Shown piece by piece: positions 1 through 7,199 of a stretch of 8,075 nt of DNA. The notes beneath the pieces are model-generated. The model saw only the letters and a list, made by a program, of their open reading frames with translations. It was not told where the DNA came from and did no database searches. This DNA is from Chloroflexota bacterium. GTDB taxonomy: Bacteria; Chloroflexota; Anaerolineae; 4572-78; J111. Where the stretch lies: contig RFJF01000738.1 in NCBI GenBank assembly GCA_003695455.1, forward strand, positions 1-8,075, given 5' to 3'. Made by a program: the position numbers and the translations under genes. The number at the start of each line of letters is the position of its first letter. Positions within the stretch are counted from its first letter, which is position 1.

Positions 1-1
1 C

Positions 2-3000
2 AGCGCGCTGGTGCCCACCTACCCGGCCAGCGTGGTTGCCAACGGTGTCAGCACCACCTCGATTTTGCTGACCAATCTGGTAGATGCGTACGGCAACAGC
101 GTGGTAGACGGACATGTGATCACCGTCACGGTTGATTCCAAATCGGCCACGGGGGTGGTGTCCGGCGGGCAGGCCCGCGTGGTGATGACCTCAACGACGC
201 ACGCCGGGACGCACGCGGTTCAGGCGGCCAGCAGCGCCGGCCCGATGACACTGACCGGTTTTCCCAGTGTAACCTACCGGCCCGGCCCGGCGGCGCGCGC
301 TGTGGTGGCGGCTTCGCAAACAATTATTCCGGTGGATAGCGTGACGGCCACGCTGGTTATCACCGTGTACGACCAATTCAGCAATCTGGTGGCCGACGGT
401 ACGCCAATCACGGTGACGGTGGACAAGGCCAACGTGGGGGGCAACAACAACCCCACCGTGGGCGGCAAAATTACGCGCTCGCTCAGCCCGTTTGCGTTGG
501 GCGACGGGTTGGTCTCGATGGCCGGCGACAACGGCACGCTCTTTGTGCAGGGCGATACCACCCTGACCTTCATTCCCGGTTACGCCGTGTTTGCCGATGT
601 CACCGCCTCGCGCACGACCCTGCTGGGCGATGGAACAAGCACATCGCTGCTGGCTGTGACCATCAAAGATGGCCTGCACTTCCCCATCAACGGCTCCGGC
701 ACGGCGGTTATCACTATCACCCGAGGCTCGGTTGTACCCACCAGCACGCTCGTCACCGACGGCCAGTTCAACACCACCTTCACGGCGGACCGTTCGGTGG
801 GGCCGGTGGGGATGCAGATTTCGTTCAACGGCCAGCCGCTCACGGTGGAGGGCGACTCGCTGCAACTGATTCCGGGCGGCGCGTACTCGGCCACGCTGGC
901 GGCCAGTCCCACCCAAATTCAGGTGGACACCGGCGACCAGTCGGCGTTGACGTTCAGCCTGTTTGACCCGTGGAACAACCCGGTGGCCGGCGGAACGGTG
1001 GTCACGCTCACCAGCTCGCTGGGGGTGGTGACGCCCGTGACCGGCACCACTACCGGCAACGTGGTCACCATGACCATGACTCCCGGTATCACCGCCGGTA
1101 CCACTGCCTTTACGGTGACGGCCTCAACCGGCAGCGGCCCGCTGCTCCTCTCCGGCGATTCGGTGACGATTTTGCCGGGGCCGGTGCATCACGTTTCGGT
1201 GTTCCCGGATGTGCCGGTGTGGGTTACGGCCGGAACCAGCAGCAACTTCAGCGCCAAAGGATTTGACCGCTACAACAATCTGACGACCACCGGGCCGTTC
1301 AACTGGCGCAAAGTGTACGGCTCCGGCGACGGCGATTTGAACAACAGCGGCGTCTTCACCGGCACGTTGGCCGGCACAATCGGTATTCAGGCTTACACGT
1401 CAACTATTTACAGCCCGGAAAAATCGGTGACAATTGTGCCGGGCGCGCTGTTTACCACCGTGGTCAGCGCCAGCCCGCTGACCGTGCCGGTGGGCGGGTT
1501 CCCCACCCAGATTGTGATTACCGCCCGCGATGCCTACGGCAACCTGGTTTCTGACGGCACAGCGGCCACGGTCAGCGCCGATTTGGGAACGCTGTCCGGC
1601 AGCGGCGCAACGGTGAACGGCGTGTTCACCCGCACACTCACCTCCGGCTCGTTTTCCGGGCGGGCGCACATTTTTGTCAACGGTAAAGCTGCCGCCGGCG
1701 ACTCGGTGTTCTTTGCGCCCCGGGCTTGGATGACCGCCGTGCCGCCCACGCTGGTGGCCGACGGCGTGAGTCAGGCCGAAATCCGCCTGCGCAAGCTGGA
1801 CAACAACGGCCTGCCCCTGCCGGAATATCCCTCGGTAGTCACGACCACGCTGGGCACGCTCAACGACAGCGCCTGCACCCCCGAAGCCGGGTACGTGTAC
1901 GTCTGCACGCTGACCGCTCCCCCACAAACCGGCACGGCCCTGATTTACGCCGACGGCTTCCCGGCGCAGGGCGTGGTCACCTTCACCAACGGCGCGCCGG
2001 CCATTGCCTACGTAGAAACCAACCCGGCGTACGTGTCAACCTACGGACTGAACACCGCCGTGCTGACCGTGACCGTGCAGGATGCCTACGGCCATACCCT
2101 GACCGATTACACCACCCCGCTGACCGTCACCTCATCGTTGGGGACGATTGGCGGCGCGGGACAGCCCACCGCCAGCGGGGTGACCACCCGCACGCTCACC
2201 GGCGGCAGTGTGGCCGGCACGGCGAATTTGTCGGTGGCCGGGCTGACCGTGAGCGGGACCAGTTCGATTGACGTGGTGGGGGTGGTGGCCGATATCAGTT
2301 TTTCGCCGCAGTACGTGGCGGCAGCTAGTGTGGCGGCAGCCAGTGTGGCGGCACAATCGGAGTTGAGCGCGCAGGCCGCACCAACCAACTACCTGACCGC
2401 CGACGGGCAGGATTACGGTACGTTGACCATCACCCTGAAAGATGCCAACGGGCAAACGCTGACGCACATCAATTCGCCGCTGACCGTCACAACCTCGCTG
2501 GGGAGTATTGGCGGTGTGGTTCCCACAGTGAACGGGGTGACCACCCGCGTGCTGAACGCCGGGCTGTCTTCGGGAACGGCCACGCTGGCGGTGAGCGGCG
2601 TGTCCGGCATCACCGGGGCGGTGCAGATTGAAATTTACAACCCGGTCATCAAGGTCACCTCCTCGCACCCGTACATCATCGGCGACGGAGCCAGCCAGGC
2701 GACGCTCAGTTTTGAAGTGCAGGACAAATTCGGCAACCGGCTGGGGCAATCGAACCTGCCGCTGGTGGTCAGTACCAGTCTGGGCACGTTGAGCGGAAGC
2801 TCGCCCACGGTGAACGGCGTGACCTACCGCACGCTGACCTCGGCCAATGCCGGCGGAATAGCCGACATTTCGGTGGCCGGGCAAACAGTAGCGGGTGACG
2901 TACGTATTCAGTTTGTGGGCAGTTCGTTTGTGGACGGCAATTTTGAGAACGGCTTGCAAAACTGGATTGTGGGCAACACGCCGCCCGGTGGTTCGTTGGT

Positions 3001-3544
3001 GTACACCACCACGCTGGTTACCAACGATACGCTGGGCACGGCCTACATCACGCCGCGCAGCGGCTCGCAGATGGCCCGGCTGGGCGCTACCACCGCCGAT
3101 AACACCGGGCATCAAATCAGCGAAACGTGGCTCCGACAGGCGGTGTACGTGCCGCCCAGCGGCGTTACGCAAGTCACGTACTGGTATCGCCTGCTGAGTT
3201 ACGATGTGAAAGTGGGGTCGGCGGTGTTCGGCTCAAAAGAGTACGACCCGTTTGAAGCATATATTAACGGCAGCAAAGTGTGGGATGACGGATTCCTGTG
3301 GTCGTACGATTGGCAGAGCTGGTACACCGGCCCGCCGCCACCGGACACGCCCAAAGATATGGGCTGGAAAACCGGCGTGCTGGATTTGACACCCTACGCC
3401 GGGCAAATTGTGACCGTGGAGTTCCGGCTGCCCAACTGGCAGGTTGCCGCCGATAACACCTGGGTGTACGTGGATGATGTGTCGGTGCTGCACCAGGAAA
3501 CCGTGACCCACAAAACGTACATTCCGGTGGTCATTCGGAATTGA
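2..3544 (+). CDS. Giant Ig-like repeat surface/secreted protein with C-terminal jelly-roll module (5' partial)
   Basis: The frame is open to the left edge (codons from position 2) and stops at TGA 3542-3544. The GTG at 11 is not convincing as a start: it falls inside the first repeat and no signal peptide follows, so the N terminus is missing. Numbering from that GTG, residues 1-968 form about ten Ig-like repeats of 90-120 residues. Each follows the pattern 'DG-S-A-T-L-x-V-x-DAYGN', then 'TSLGTLSG', 'TVNGVxTRTLT' and often an 'IPG' end, as in invasin/intimin-type Big domains. Residues about 972-1160 look like a carbohydrate-binding jelly-roll module (start 'DGNFENGLQNW', 'LDLTPYAGQ', end 'VYVDDVSV'). 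The last residues are YIPVVIRN. There are only two cysteines and no membrane helix. The role is inferred as extracellular adhesion or an envelope stalk; the ligand is unknown. The downstream neighbour is convergent. Confidence 0.9.
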   Translation, partial: SALVPTYPASVVANGVSTTSILLTNLVDAYGNSVVDGHVITVTVDSKSATGVVSGGQARVVMTSTTHAGTHAVQAASSAGPMTLTGFPSVTYRPGPAARAVVAASQTIIPVDSVTATLVITVYDQFSNLVADGTPITVTVDKANVGGNNNPTVGGKITRSLSPFALGDGLVSMAGDNGTLFVQGDTTLTFIPGYAVFADVTASRTTLLGDGTSTSLLAVTIKDGLHFPINGSGTAVITITRGSVVPTSTLVTDGQFNTTFTADRSVGPVGMQISFNGQPLTVEGDSLQLIPGGAYSATLAASPTQIQVDTGDQSALTFSLFDPWNNPVAGGTVVTLTSSLGVVTPVTGTTTGNVVTMTMTPGITAGTTAFTVTASTGSGPLLLSGDSVTILPGPVHHVSVFPDVPVWVTAGTSSNFSAKGFDRYNNLTTTGPFNWRKVYGSGDGDLNNSGVFTGTLAGTIGIQAYTSTIYSPEKSVTIVPGALFTTVVSASPLTVPVGGFPTQIVITARDAYGNLVSDGTAATVSADLGTLSGSGATVNGVFTRTLTSGSFSGRAHIFVNGKAAAGDSVFFAPRAWMTAVPPTLVADGVSQAEIRLRKLDNNGLPLPEYPSVVTTTLGTLNDSACTPEAGYVYVCTLTAPPQTGTALIYADGFPAQGVVTFTNGAPAIAYVETNPAYVSTYGLNTAVLTVTVQDAYGHTLTDYTTPLTVTSSLGTIGGAGQPTASGVTTRTLTGGSVAGTANLSVAGLTVSGTSSIDVVGVVADISFSPQYVAAASVAAASVAAQSELSAQAAPTNYLTADGQDYGTLTITLKDANGQTLTHINSPLTVTTSLGSIGGVVPTVNGVTTRVLNAGLSSGTATLAVSGVSGITGAVQIEIYNPVIKVTSSHPYIIGDGASQATLSFEVQDKFGNRLGQSNLPLVVSTSLGTLSGSSPTVNGVTYRTLTSANAGGIADISVAGQTVAGDVRIQFVGSSFVDGNFENGLQNWIVGNTPPGGSLVYTTTLVTNDTLGTAYITPRSGSQMARLGATTADNTGHQISETWLRQAVYVPPSGVTQVTYWYRLLSYDVKVGSAVFGSKEYDPFEAYINGSKVWDDGFLWSYDWQSWYTGPPPPDTPKDMGWKTGVLDLTPYAGQIVTVEFRLPNWQVAADNTWVYVDDVSVLHQETVTHKTYIPVVIRN
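11..2914 (+). repeat. Array of about ten degenerate Ig-like (Big-type) coding repeats
   Basis: Approximate repeat boundaries in residues, numbered from position 11: 1-92, 93-189, 190-289, 290-390, 391-478 (divergent, lacks the DG-S-T opening), 479-570, 571-660 (contains the only two cysteines), 661-757, 758-876 (carries an Ala/Ser-rich insertion) and 877-968. Most of the first six end in a 'PG' boundary such as FIPG, LIPG, ILPG or IVPG; the later ones do not. Repeats 8 and 9 still share identical DNA blocks: 2117-2130 matches 2477-2490 and 2177-2191 matches 2534-2548. The array is protein-level repetition with mostly diverged DNA. Boundaries were set by eye from the protein pattern. Confidence 0.8.
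2315..2353 (+). repeat. 15-bp in-frame tandem repeat encoding VAAAS units
   Basis: Two near-identical 15-base units (2315-2329 and 2330-2344, differing at one base, T versus C) are followed by a 9-base partial copy (2345-2353). They encode V-A-A-A-S, V-A-A-A-S, V-A-A-Q-S inside the ninth Ig-like repeat. The unit length is a multiple of three, so copy-number change keeps the frame. This Ala/Ser-rich stretch and the following residues to about 'AAPTNYL' make this repeat longer than its neighbours and look like a flexible insertion. Confidence 0.85.
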
Positions 3545-3565
3545 TGCAGTGAATTTGCAGCCGAC

Positions 3566-3594
3566 AAAAAAACCGCCAATCGGCGGTTTTTTTT
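3566..3594. terminator. Bidirectional intrinsic terminator between convergent genes
   Basis: Seven A (3566-3572), CCGCC (3573-3577), a four-base AATC loop, GGCGG (3582-3586) and eight T (3587-3594) form a perfect stem of up to 12 bp. A T-tract follows the stem when read on the plus strand, and the A-tract gives the same on the minus strand. It lies 22 bases after the stop of the repeat protein and 20 bases after the stop of the kinase gene on the other strand, so it can end both transcripts. Confidence 0.92.
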
Positions 3595-3613
3595 GTTGGC
3601 GTGCGTACGGGGG

Positions 3614-6600
3614 TCAGCGTCCGGTTTCAGGGTTGATGGGCAGGGTAATGGTAACCACCGCGCCGGGTTCGCCGCCGGTTCGGTTGCCCAGGGTGATGGT
3701 TCCCTGATGAAACTCTACAATGGCCCCGCAGGTGAACAGCCCCAGCCCCAGATTTTTCCCGCTGGATTTGGTGGTGAAAAAGGGATGGAACAGCAAACCC
3801 TGGTGCTGTTCGGGGATGCCTTCGCCGTTGTCAATGATTTTTATTTGCACGTGGTTGTCATCAAGTTGGGTTGCGGTAATTTTTACCACCCCGTCCTCCT
3901 GTTCGGTGGTGGCAATGGCGTCTCGGGCGTTGAGCAGCAGGTTCATCCACAGCAGTTTCAGGTGGCTGGCGCTGGCAATGATGGTAGGCAGGAGGGCAAT
4001 CTCTTTTTCAACCCGGATGTGGCTTTTGCGCAGCGAATGCGTGACCAGCATCAGGGCATCGGCAATGGTTTCGGCCACGTCGGTTTCGTCCCATTCATAA
4101 CTGTCCTGCGTCGAAAAATCAAGCAGGTTCTGCACAATTTTGCGGATGTGTGTGCCTGCTTCAACAATGTCCCGCACCATCACATATTCCGGGCTGTCGG
4201 GGTTGGTTTCCATTTCCATAATTTGTGAATTGCCGATGATAACCGTCAGCGGGTTGTTGATTTGGTGGGCCACGCTGGAGGCAAGCTGCCCCACCGCCGC
4301 CATGTTGGCCGAGCGGAACAGCGATGCCTGTAACCGGCGCTGCTCAGAAACATCCTGCGCAAAAATAATTACTTGGGTCACGTTGCCGGCGGGTGTGAAA
4401 ATGGGGTAGGTGTGTATGTCACGGTCGGTAAAGATGCCCCGTTGTTCCACATCGGTCTGGCTTTCCCACGTATTTTCCTGACCTGTTTTAAATGTGTTTT
4501 GCACCAGCCGGACCACGCTGGAAGCAGACGGACCCCACAGGTGTTCGTCGCCGGTTCTGCCAACAAAATCAGCCGGTGTTGCACCCAAACGGCGGGCTTC
4601 GGCCTGGTTAATGGCGATGATTTTTAGCTGCCGGTCGGTGATGTACAGACCGTCGGTGATGCCGTTGAACAGGGCTTGCAGGGTGCTGTGATTACGCAGG
4701 ATTTCTTCTTGCTTTTGCGACAGGTCGGTGTAGGCCGTTGTCAGGTCGCGGAAGAGGTTGGCATTTTGGATAGCAATGGAGGCGTGGCTGGCAAAGGTGT
4801 TGAGCAGGGTTTCATCGTTGGTATGAAAGGCGTTGGGGCGAGGGCTGGACACAGAAATTGCACCAATAATGGATTGTTTTACCCGCAGCGGCGCTACCAG
4901 CAGAGACCACGGTCCGGCCTGAGCTGTATCACAGGTAACACGCACGGTTTCTTTTTGGGTTGTTGCTTGCTGTACAGCCTGCCGGCGGGCATCGAGTAGT
5001 TCTGGTGGCAAGTCTGGGGTTTGTGTGGCAATCTGGGCTTCCGGTTCGGGTAATTCATCGGTGTTGTCAAATAGATAGAGCGCGCTATGTGTAGCCACAG
5101 AAATGGTTTTGGCGGCCGATTGCACCACCAGTTCCAGCACTCGTTCTAATTCCAGAGTGGTGCTGATGCTCTGGCTGATGGCGTTGAGGGCTTCGGTTTG
5201 TTGCAGCCGGTGCTGTACCTCTTCGTACAGGCGCGATTTTTCAATGGCGGTGGCGGCGTGCGAGCCAATAATCTGGATGAGCCGGACATCGTTGGCGTTG
5301 AAGGCGTCCGGGCGGTCATTGCCTAACTGGAGCACGCCCATTGGGATGTCGTTGCTGGGCAGGGGCACAGCCAGCCATGATTGAATAATTTTGGGTGGCA
5401 GGTTGTTGGGTGCAACAGCCCGAATTTTGGAGTCGCGTTCAACAACCAGGCTGGGCTGATTGGTTTCCAGCACGGTGCGGGCAATGGCGGCGGCCTGCCG
5501 GCGGTCGGCGTCGGTCAGGGCCAGTTCATCGCTCAACGTCACCACGGAATCAATGCGGCCGCTTTGGGGTGTGTACAGGTACACGTTACTGATGGCAGCG
5601 CCCGTGAGACTGCGCGATACGGCCATGGTGGTGGTCAGCGTTTCCTGCAAATTGAGCGTGCGGTCAATGGCTTTGCCCGCTTCATAGAGGGCCTCAATTT
5701 CATCAACCCGCTGGGCCTCGGCGTACAGCGAGGCGTTTTGCATGGCAATGGCTGCCTGGTTTGAAAGCATTGCCAGAATTTGGTGCAGGTCTTCGTTAAA
5801 GGCGTTGGGCCTGTCGCTGATGATGGCCAGCGCGCCAATCGAAACAGAACTGAGGGTGAGCGGTTCGATGATGAGCGACTTTCCGGAATGCCAGCGCGGC
5901 CGGTACACGGTCTGTTTGCTGGTGAGCACCTGCGAAATCAGCTCCGGGTCAATGGGGTTGGCGTGGGTTGTATCGCCGCTGCTGGTGAGGCCAACCGCAG
6001 ACATGTTGCCGTCAATGTGCTGCCGGTACCAGAGAATTGCCATTTCTGCCCACGGAATTACTTTAAGTGCGGCGTCAAGTACGGTGTGGGCAACCTCAGA
6101 GTGGTCAAGCACCGTGGCAATGCGCTGCCCGGCGTTGACCAGTGTGTTTCTGACCCTGAGCTGGTTGAGTTGGCGGGCAAACTGGCGGGCGCTGTCGAGG
6201 GTGCCGGCGGTCTGGTTGGCAAAAATTTCAAGTTGCTGCACAAATTCTGCCGATAGCCGGCGCGGATGGTTGGTTACCCACAGCACGCCCACCATCCGCG
6301 TGCCGCGCGTATCCAGCGGAATAGCCAGCAGGCTGGTAATCGTATCCGGGTCGTTTGCCTGGTCTGATTGGGAATTGCCGGGGTTGAAGGGGTAGGGTAA
6401 TTTTGGCGATGTGAGATCGATAAGAAAGGACTGGCTGATACGTTTGGCGCCGGTAAACACGCGTTTCAGGTCTGTTTCAGAGAAGTAGTGCTGTTCCAGA
6501 TTTTGCGCCCACCACAGGTCGGCCAGATTGTCCGGGCAGGCGGTTCTTAATTTTGTGGCTTCGTCATCCAGCACGGTAACGGCTACCGTCAGGTTGAGAT

Positions 6601-7120
6601 GCCGCCGGGCAATTTCAATGATTTCGTTGAGTACCAGATCGGGCAGAGGGCTGAGGTGGGCCAGCCGGTTGCTGGCGTTGAGCATGTCTGTGAGTTTTTG
6701 GTTGCGTTGCTGAAGGGTGTTAAAAAGTTGCTCTTTTTCTTGGCGGGTTTGCTGAAAGGCAAGCACCCGTTTTACGCTGTGCAGTAGCTGGTGGTTGTTA
6801 AAGGGTTTGGCAATGTAATCGTGCGCGCCCTGGCGCAGCGCTTCTACGGCGGTTTCAAGCGAGCCAAAGGCGGTGATTACAATAAATTCTGTTTCCGGGG
6901 CAAGTTGTTTGGCGTGGGTCATAATGTCAATGCCGCTGACATCGCCCATCATCAGGTCTGATATGACCAGGTTGAAGGTATGCTGTTGCAGCAATTCAAT
7001 GGCAGTATTGCCGCTGTCTGCGGTAGAGACGCGGTAGCCTTCTGTGGTGAGCAGTGTTTTTAAAAGATGCCGAAAAGCTTTTTCGTCATCCACTACCAAA
7101 ATGTGCGCTTGATGGTCCAT
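3614..7120 (-). CDS. Soluble hybrid sensor histidine kinase: REC, four GAF, PAS, HisKA, HATPase_c
   Basis: This is a 1168-residue kinase without membrane segments or signal peptide, so probably cytoplasmic. Domains by residue: REC 1-118 (acid pair D11/D12, phospho-acceptor D55, T83, K105); coiled-coil linker about 118-150; a divergent GAF about 155-310; GAF about 335-465, 487-630 and 655-790, each ending in an 'RPNAF' or 'RPDAF' segment and an A-A/S-I-A-I-Q-N-like helix; PAS about 808-930 ending 'DVSEQRRL'; HisKA with H952 in 'VAHQINNPL'; HATPase_c with N1060/N1064, D1097-N-G-E-G, 'FHPFFTTK' and a GKNLGLGL G2 box. The GAF domains lack an obvious bilin cysteine; the ligand is unknown. Residue 953 is Q where HisKA kinases usually have E or D. 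ATG at 7118-7120 has no clear Shine-Dalgarno; an in-frame TAA five codons upstream excludes a longer start. The likely partner is the regulator gene just upstream. No HPt domain is seen. Confidence 0.95.
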   Translation of the reverse strand: MDHQAHILVVDDEKAFRHLLKTLLTTEGYRVSTADSGNTAIELLQQHTFNLVISDLMMGDVSGIDIMTHAKQLAPETEFIVITAFGSLETAVEALRQGAHDYIAKPFNNHQLLHSVKRVLAFQQTRQEKEQLFNTLQQRNQKLTDMLNASNRLAHLSPLPDLVLNEIIEIARRHLNLTVAVTVLDDEATKLRTACPDNLADLWWAQNLEQHYFSETDLKRVFTGAKRISQSFLIDLTSPKLPYPFNPGNSQSDQANDPDTITSLLAIPLDTRGTRMVGVLWVTNHPRRLSAEFVQQLEIFANQTAGTLDSARQFARQLNQLRVRNTLVNAGQRIATVLDHSEVAHTVLDAALKVIPWAEMAILWYRQHIDGNMSAVGLTSSGDTTHANPIDPELISQVLTSKQTVYRPRWHSGKSLIIEPLTLSSVSIGALAIISDRPNAFNEDLHQILAMLSNQAAIAMQNASLYAEAQRVDEIEALYEAGKAIDRTLNLQETLTTTMAVSRSLTGAAISNVYLYTPQSGRIDSVVTLSDELALTDADRRQAAAIARTVLETNQPSLVVERDSKIRAVAPNNLPPKIIQSWLAVPLPSNDIPMGVLQLGNDRPDAFNANDVRLIQIIGSHAATAIEKSRLYEEVQHRLQQTEALNAISQSISTTLELERVLELVVQSAAKTISVATHSALYLFDNTDELPEPEAQIATQTPDLPPELLDARRQAVQQATTQKETVRVTCDTAQAGPWSLLVAPLRVKQSIIGAISVSSPRPNAFHTNDETLLNTFASHASIAIQNANLFRDLTTAYTDLSQKQEEILRNHSTLQALFNGITDGLYITDRQLKIIAINQAEARRLGATPADFVGRTGDEHLWGPSASSVVRLVQNTFKTGQENTWESQTDVEQRGIFTDRDIHTYPIFTPAGNVTQVIIFAQDVSEQRRLQASLFRSANMAAVGQLASSVAHQINNPLTVIIGNSQIMEMETNPDSPEYVMVRDIVEAGTHIRKIVQNLLDFSTQDSYEWDETDVAETIADALMLVTHSLRKSHIRVEKEIALLPTIIASASHLKLLWMNLLLNARDAIATTEQEDGVVKITATQLDDNHVQIKIIDNGEGIPEQHQGLLFHPFFTTKSSGKNLGLGLFTCGAIVEFHQGTITLGNRTGGEPGAVVTITLPINPETGR

Positions 7121-7140
7121 GAGTTGGCGGGCTTACAGAT

Positions 7141-7174
7141 AAAAACCTGACGGCTGTTGGGCCGGTCAGGTTTT
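7141..7174 (-). terminator. Terminator- or attenuator-like hairpin between regulator and kinase genes
   Basis: On the plus strand AAAACCTGACGGC (7142-7154) can pair with GCCG-g-TCAGGTTTT (7161-7174), giving about 13 bp with one bulged G (7165) and a 6-base loop. Read on the minus strand, the direction of both flanking genes, the stem ends in a run of five T (7145-7141). The left edge of the stem lies about 20 bases before the kinase ATG and the right edge about 25 bases after the regulator stop. It may stop or reduce transcription from the regulator gene into the kinase gene. The T-run is short and mostly inside the stem, so read-through is likely. Confidence 0.6.
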
Positions 7175-7199
7175 GGCTAATTTCAGACCGTATTGGCCG

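Noticed and set aside
11..13. GTG at position 11 as the true start of the repeat protein
   Set aside because: The frame is open to the window edge, no signal peptide follows, and the codon falls within the first strand of an Ig-like repeat.
191..916. A 241-codon minus-strand open frame under the repeat protein
   Set aside because: It has a shadow-like composition rich in Arg, Gly and His, no ribosome binding site was considered convincing, and the plus-strand frame explains the DNA.
2132..3172. A 346-codon open frame on the minus strand opposite the repeat protein
   Set aside because: It is antisense to a clearly coding frame; its product is Arg/His/Gly-rich and without recognisable domains, as expected from the complement of a GC-rich repetitive gene.
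2..3544. A functional link between the two-component system and the repeat protein
   Set aside because: The genes are convergent and separated by a strong bidirectional terminator, and the promoter of the repeat protein is outside the window, so no regulatory link can be shown.
3593..4228. A 211-codon plus-strand open frame opposite the kinase catalytic domains
   Set aside because: It covers the complement of the conserved HATPase_c and HisKA boxes and starts at the terminator; its composition is that of an antisense shadow.
5742..6395. A 217-codon plus-strand open frame opposite the kinase GAF region
   Set aside because: It is Ser/Arg/Trp-rich without domain features and complementary to well-defined GAF domains.
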